From Trichomonas vaginalis G3 (lineage: Eukaryota > Parabasalia > Trichomonadida > Trichomonadidae): a stretch of DNA of 64,000 nucleotides. The stretch covers positions 13,838,392 through 13,902,391 of the forward strand of contig NC_067203.1 of NCBI RefSeq assembly GCF_026262505.1, given 5' to 3'. Under the pieces are notes generated by a model. That model made no database searches, had not been told where the DNA came from, and worked only from the letters and a program-made list of their open reading frames with translations. Below are positions 59,410 through 64,000 of this stretch, piece by piece (position 1 is the first letter of the stretch; each line of letters starts with the position of its first letter). A program made the position numbers and the translations under genes.

Positions 59410-61152
59410 ATGACTAATGTAATGTATATCGAGTTAATGAATTCGTATAAAGATTTCAATGATGCATGTGTTGCATTGTATAAGCTGAATACATTCAACG
59501 AAAATGATATTTACAAAATTTATCTTAATATCAAAAAAACAATGATTGAAACCAAAATATTATCTCCATATAAAATCCTAATTATGGTTCATTTAGCTCT
59601 TACTCATAATATCAAATACTTCAATTCATACAAAGAGATCTTCAAAAAAATTTATGAAGAATATCATCCGAATCTCATTTTTAAAGAAATTTAAAAAATT
59701 CCATGTGTTTTGTGGTATGATTTTTCAGATGAGAATGGTATTTTATTATTGGAGAAATACAGTCAAAAAATCAAAGAAAACATGTCTAATGATTATTCCC
59801 TGGCTTTTATTGAAGAAAATACAATATATCATGCAATTATTGATGATGACATAACATTGTTTGTAATTTTCACAGGAAAAGAAGAATTTGATAAGAATCA
59901 AACCCTAGATAATGATTTATACCCATTTTCAACTAATTCTTTACTTGAACTATGTTGTTATCATGGAGCAGTAAATTGTTTTAAGTTTTTAATGACAGAA
60001 TTTAGAGAAGAGATTACACAGAAGTGTCTTTACTATTCCTTTTTGGGTAGAAATTCAGATATTATTCATGAATGTTTGAAAGTCAAGAAACCTGATGAAA
60101 TATGCATGGAATATGCAATTATCTCACATAATATTGATTTTGTAAGTTTTTTGATGAATGAATACCATATTGAAATTGATTTCACGAAATGTGTGGAATA
60201 TCATAATTTTCAAGCATTTTTAGTTTATTTGAACCAAATCAATGATATTGACCAATGCTTTGTTAAATCTGCATGTTTCAACATTCCTCGTCTTTGTGAA
60301 TATTTCCTTCAAAACAGTGCTAATGTTAATGCAAAAGATGCAAATAATTTTACAGCTCTTCATCATGCAGCAACATTTGACAACAAAGAAATTGCAGAAT
60401 TTCTCATTTTGCATGGTGTTGATATCAATGCAAAAACCAATAGAACATTTACAGCTCTTCATTTGGCAGCACAATATAATAACATTGATGTAGCAAAAAT
60501 TCTTATAATGCATGATGCCGATGTTAATGCAACAGACACAAATGATTGGACAGCTCTTTATCATGCAATAAGAAGGAATAACATAGAAACTGCCGAAGTT
60601 CTCCTTTCACAATGTAAAGATTTTAATGCAAAAGCCAATTATGGACGTACGCTTCTTCATTTTGCTGCAATAAATAATAATATAAAAATAATAGATTTTC
60701 TCATTTCTCATGGTGCGGATATTAATGCAAACAGCGGTGATGGTCATACAGCTCTTCATATTGCAACATTAAATAATTACATAGAAACTGCAGAATTTCT
60801 TGTTTCTCATGGGGCAGAAGTTAATTCAAAAGACAAAGATGATTGGTCTCCTCTTCATTATGCAGCAAGATATGATAACAAGGAAATTGCAAAAATTCTC
60901 CTTTCCCATGGTGCAAACATTAATGCAAAAGATATAGATGGATGGACAGCTCTTCACTATGCAATAGAAAATAATTGCAAAGAAACAATAGAGATCCTTC
61001 TTAGGAATGGTGCAGATTTTAATATCAAAAACAATGATGGGTATACAGCTCTTAATATTGCATCAGAAAATAATCAAACAGAAATAATAGAATCTCTTAT
61101 TTCGTATAGTGTAAATATAAAGGATGGAGGTAAATTGATACATGACAAATAG
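59410..61152 (+). pseudogene. DUF3447-ankyrin gene with one in-frame stop
   Basis: ATG 59410 opens the family head (ACVALYKLNTFNENDIYKIY, LTHNIKYFNSYKEIFKK) until TAA 59692-59694. The same frame then continues without shift through KIPCVLWYDFSDENGILLLE to 61152. The DUF3447 core is complete (LLELCCYHGAVNCFKFL, FLGRNSDIIHECLK, AIISHNIDFVSFLMNE), followed by about nine diverged ankyrin repeats. So a single nonsense codon interrupts an otherwise intact ~580-codon gene. No trichomonad intron signals surround the stop. A product could start downstream only from a non-ATG codon or the Met near 59785. Confidence 0.85.
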
Positions 61153-61534
61153 TTATAATGTTTTGTTACCTTTAACTCACCAGAAAGAAATACAACTAGT
61201 TCTATAAATCATTCTTTATAATATCATTCAAAGTTATAATTTTCAACAAAGATAGACAGGAATCAAAATTGATGTTTGCTAAGGCTGCTGCTCTCAATGG
61301 AGAGCCTATACTAATGAAAGATTTCCCCAGATTATGCCAACACTAAAATTTCTTGGAATATATGAAATTATATGAAATTTAAGTATATTTTTCAGTTTAA
61401 TTATGATTACTATTATATCTATTCATTGGATATATGGAAATATATAACATTCATTAATAACTAGATTTAATTTCTTGCAAAGTTTGAAATTCTTTTGGAC
61501 AATCATTATCATTATCAAAGAATATTGTAGTTGA
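61153..61534. other. Intergenic stretch with a 3' gene fragment
   Basis: At 61206-61346 (+) a frame without a start reads SFKVIIFNKDRQESKLM, then FAKAAALNGEPILMKDFPRL, and ends in TAA. It is protein-like and probably the last ~45 residues of a lost gene. Confidence 0.35.
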
Positions 61535-62215
61535 ATGCACTCTCAATTAATTTATCATCTAATATTTCAGACTCAGAATATCAAGTTTTGGTTTGTCAAA
61601 TATTTGGATTATAGTTGGAATAACAATAGTGTTGATTATTCTAAAGATGGAATATATTCAACTGGATTCCATATAACCAAGTTTGCATACGGATCCAATT
61701 GGATTCTATTAAACCATCAAAATTCAACAAATGAGCAATTCTTTCTTTCGACCAATAATTGTAATTATACAAGCGAAAATTTATATTCTATAGTCAGCTC
61801 ATATGATTATATTTCAACTCTTAAACATTTTAAATATATTACATTATTATTAGAATATAAGCAATTAAATTCCTATCAAATTTGGAAGCAAAACATATCT
61901 TTGCTTGAAATTGGTGAACATGAGTATATCAGAGTTCGTGGTGATGTTTGGGAGGATTTTGCAGGATTAATGTACTCCAAAGATAGTATTTGCCTTGACT
62001 TCAATGGTAATGCTATAGGATGGTGGTATAGTATTGGAGTATTCGATCATGGCTATAAGTCTCATTTTCCAGGTCCAATAATTAATGGAATTGCGTATAA
62101 AGTATTATATGCAGATCTATGGATAGAGCTTCACAATATTAAGCAATCCTGTTTACAACCACTAAAATCTTATCTTCCGAATATTGTTCCAATAATTTTT
62201 ATTATTCTTGAGTAG
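61535..62215 (+). CDS. Trichomonad-specific protein or 3' fragment, unknown function
   Basis: A 226-residue frame rich in Tyr, Trp, Asn and Ser. It includes WNNNSVDYSKDGIYSTGF and IGVFDHGYKSHFPGPIINGIAY, text of an extracellular beta-rich domain. It ends with a hydrophobic stretch (NIVPIIFIILE) like a cut-short membrane anchor. No signal peptide is seen at the start, which suggests the 5' part has been lost or that the gene is a fragment of a surface-protein family. I do not assign a function. Confidence 0.45.
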   Translation: MHSQLIYHLIFQTQNIKFWFVKYLDYSWNNNSVDYSKDGIYSTGFHITKFAYGSNWILLNHQNSTNEQFFLSTNNCNYTSENLYSIVSSYDYISTLKHFKYITLLLEYKQLNSYQIWKQNISLLEIGEHEYIRVRGDVWEDFAGLMYSKDSICLDFNGNAIGWWYSIGVFDHGYKSHFPGPIINGIAYKVLYADLWIELHNIKQSCLQPLKSYLPNIVPIIFIILE

Positions 62216-62423
62216 AATCAGTTTATTCTTTGATAAAATGTCTTCATTTCATTTTCATTAAGTTTTATTAACTAAAATTATAAAAAATACCACATCAAAA
62301 AAAAAAAACATTCAAAGGGAGGGCAATAACTTTTTGGTTTCAATGATTATGTATGAAAAAAACTAGGTTATACTTTTCCTTTCAGGAAAAAATTTACTTC
62401 AAAATTCATTGAAGATATTAAAT

Positions 62424-63368
62424 TTAGAAGTCAAAATCGAAGTCAATTGGTCCGATTTCGATTTGCTCTTCTTCTTCTTCTTGATGCTCTTCGATCTTCT
62501 TGTTGTTATTATTTGCATCAGTTGTCTTTGTGAGATTTGCAAGAGCCTCAGGATCAGCAAGAAGCTTCTGCAATGTTTCAATTTGTTTCATATCATGATT
62601 GATAGAAATGGCAATTGAAGCAATGTCAACAAATGCGGAGCGAATCATGTGTGGTGCAGAAGCTGCGCAAGGATAATGCATTCCCAAAGCAACGCATGTG
62701 ACATTGGAAAGACCTTCTGCAAACTTCTGGGCAAGGAAATCATCACTAATTGAGAGGAAGCTTGGATCATACATTGAACCATTGTCATAAAGAGCTTCAA
62801 TCTTGAGAGTGTAGTTGAATGGCATGATTCCAAGCATTCCAAGAATGTTTGCTTCAGAGGCCCCAACTTTTTGTCCTTCCCAAATGAGCTGCTTCTCACC
62901 TGTTATCTCGATTGTACCTTTGAAAACCTTGCATTGAATGTTGAGAGCATGGAGAACCTTGATATCGGTTGGGGAGATTGATGTGCGCTGTGGTTTGATA
63001 ACGACATCACAAGGAGCAATTGATCCCGGCTTTGCAGCTGAACCAAGGCAATTTGCATCGATGACTTCTTTGATTGCCTTGAATGATCCATTTGTGAAGA
63101 TAAGTCCAGCACCATTTGTAAGATGCTTTTCAAGTTTGGTGATGCTTGGAATTTCACTTTTGAGTTCATCAACAGCACGTCTCATCAATGAGTTCTTACC
63201 GAAAAGAACTTCGGCAAAGCTAGAAACACCAGCTCTGATCTTCATGAGTTGATTTGATGTAACATTTTGGGCTGTGACAACAGCAACTTTATGGTATTTG
63301 CGGAACAAACCATGAAGCTTCTTAATGTATTCGGCCTTCTTTTGATGTGCAGGCTTTTCGAATTGCAT
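62424..63368 (-). CDS. RPLP0: 60S acidic ribosomal protein P0 (uL10) with an atypical C-terminus
   Basis: A 314-residue stalk base protein that binds 28S rRNA and anchors P1/P2. KKAEYIKKLHGLFRKYHKVAVVTAQNVTS, GKNSLMRRAV and WEGQKVGASEANILGMLGI are diagnostic. The usual stalk tail (SDDDMGFGLFD), shared by P0, P1 and P2 and contacted by elongation factors, is replaced by an acidic stretch followed by IGPIDFDFDF. The tail keeps alternating Phe and Asp but loses the GFGLFD motif. The start at ATG 63368 matches the family; TCATAATTA about 10 nt upstream is a weak initiator. Confidence 0.96.
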   Translation of the reverse strand: MQFEKPAHQKKAEYIKKLHGLFRKYHKVAVVTAQNVTSNQLMKIRAGVSSFAEVLFGKNSLMRRAVDELKSEIPSITKLEKHLTNGAGLIFTNGSFKAIKEVIDANCLGSAAKPGSIAPCDVVIKPQRTSISPTDIKVLHALNIQCKVFKGTIEITGEKQLIWEGQKVGASEANILGMLGIMPFNYTLKIEALYDNGSMYDPSFLSISDDFLAQKFAEGLSNVTCVALGMHYPCAASAPHMIRSAFVDIASIAISINHDMKQIETLQKLLADPEALANLTKTTDANNNNKKIEEHQEEEEEQIEIGPIDFDFDF

Positions 63369-63607
63369 TTTTAATTATGATTTTGGATAAATTTTATTTC
63401 AAATTTTTTCTTGTCAAAAATTTCCGCCCGACTATATATTTTAAAATACAAAATCGCGACATGATGGGGTAAGAATTTTAAAGTTTTGTAAAAATTGGTT
63501 GATAGGATTTAATTCAAAAGTCTCATCACACTTTTCAATGCTCGATTTTTAAAAACTGTTTAAAAATGGAGCTTATATTGAAATAGTGTCGAGACTAAAA
63601 ATTACCA
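63369..63607. other. Upstream region of the P0 gene
   Basis: AT-rich; nothing recognised beyond the weak initiator at 63372-63380. Confidence 0.4.
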
Positions 63608-63656
63608 CAGACTATTTCAGAGGATTGAGTTGCCACTCAATCCTCTGAAAAGTCTG
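63608..63656. repeat. Large hairpin, 22-bp stem
   Basis: Arms 63608-63630 and 63635-63656 (TTTCAGAGGATTGAGT and its inverse) pair with one bulge around a TGCC loop. The right arm is part of the 40-bp dispersed repeat also found at 4868-4907. Confidence 0.75.
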
Positions 63657-63673
63657 AGGTAATTTGCAAAATT
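63634..63673 (-). repeat. 40-bp dispersed repeat, copy 2
   Basis: Inverted copy of 4868-4907 with a single mismatch. Confidence 0.65.
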
Positions 63674-63769
63674 TCTCAATTAATTCTATTGCAATAAGGT
63701 TATTTTTGAAAGACTTCAGAAATTATATACTAAATTTTCAGGTGAAATATTGATTGCAATAGAATCCCA

Positions 63770-63816
63770 ATCATTCTTGCAAAATTTGAGCCAAGCTCAA
63801 ATTTTGCAAGAATGAT
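63770..63816. repeat. Perfect hairpin, 22-bp stem, 3-nt loop
   Basis: Arms 63770-63791 and 63795-63816 (TTGCAAAATTTGAGC and its inverse) are fully complementary around CAA. Between this and the previous hairpin, ATTCTATTGCAAT near 63680 and ATTGCAATAGAAT near 63752 form a further inverted pair. Confidence 0.8.
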
Positions 63817-64000
63817 GATAAATTTATGACTATTCAAATTTGAATAATTTCAAAATTTCAATGCAGAATAAGACTCTATTCTTAAATACTCCGATTTTGA
63901 ATTCAGATTCTTTTAAAATGTATGCATAAATGTAGAGAATCAAAATTTTTGGGATTTCAGTTAAATTTTAAATTTCTGATTATAATAAAAAAAAGGGAAT

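Noticed and set aside
59650-59760. An intron hiding the in-frame stop of the ankyrin gene
   Set aside because: A TTTTTCAG is present at about 59719-59726, but no matching 5' or branch-site consensus, and the frame already continues without a shift.
1-64000. tRNA, rRNA, snRNA genes and CRISPR arrays
   Set aside because: No tRNA T-loop plus acceptor pattern, U6-type core or rRNA block was found by eye, and a CRISPR array is not expected in this eukaryotic DNA; a covariance-model scan would be decisive for RNAs.

Overview
The window looks like nuclear DNA of a trichomonad parasite, most likely Trichomonas vaginalis or a close relative. It is AT-rich, its genes appear to lack introns and use the standard code, and many start codons lie only 5-20 nt downstream of a trichomonad initiator (TCA followed by T-rich sequence) or a CCTTT motif. 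It also carries several members of the lineage-expanded DUF3447/ankyrin family and a 1304-bp mariner copy of the Tvmar1 type.

Layout. 0-7 kb: the 3' end of a probable COG6 gene, gene remnants, a DUF3447-ankyrin gene on the + strand whose end runs into an inverted repeat, a frameshifted coiled-coil gene and a MITE-like element. 7-24 kb: ubiquitin-activating enzyme E1, a probable HPC2/ubinuclein protein, a second ankyrin gene, 6-phosphogluconate dehydrogenase, a 1895-residue ubiquitin protease and a two-repeat Myb protein. 24-35 kb: ribosomal protein eL19, a divergent pair of small genes (one perhaps a LisH basal-body protein), an ankyrin remnant, a 770-residue ankyrin protein with 14 nearly identical repeats, an unrecognised 584-residue protein and another ankyrin gene. 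35-40 kb: an unusual split ankyrin locus in which single repeats are separated by long pyrimidine-rich minisatellite spacers, with the mariner inserted in one spacer. 40-49 kb: CTF8, uS8, two Rab GTPases, a bromodomain/NET-like protein, a probable RPC7 subunit of RNA polymerase III and a CFAP58-like flagellar coiled-coil protein. 49-64 kb: a frameshifted ankyrin gene, an SLC35F6-like transporter, a RIC1-like beta-propeller protein, an adaptor-complex beta subunit, an ankyrin gene with an in-frame stop, a lineage-specific protein, ribosomal stalk protein uL10/P0 and a cluster of large hairpins.

The housekeeping genes are unrelated single-copy genes, each transcribed on its own. Themes that recur are ubiquitin (E1 and protease), membrane traffic (COG6, AP beta, two Rabs, RIC1-like), chromatin and transcription (HPC2, Myb, bromodomain, RPC7, CTF8) and translation (eL19, uS8, uL10). 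The ankyrin family is the dynamic part: six recognisable members plus remnants, in every state from freshly expanded to broken.

The most unusual structure is the split ankyrin locus at 35.2-39.75 kb. All functions are inferred from reading the translations; no database search was run.
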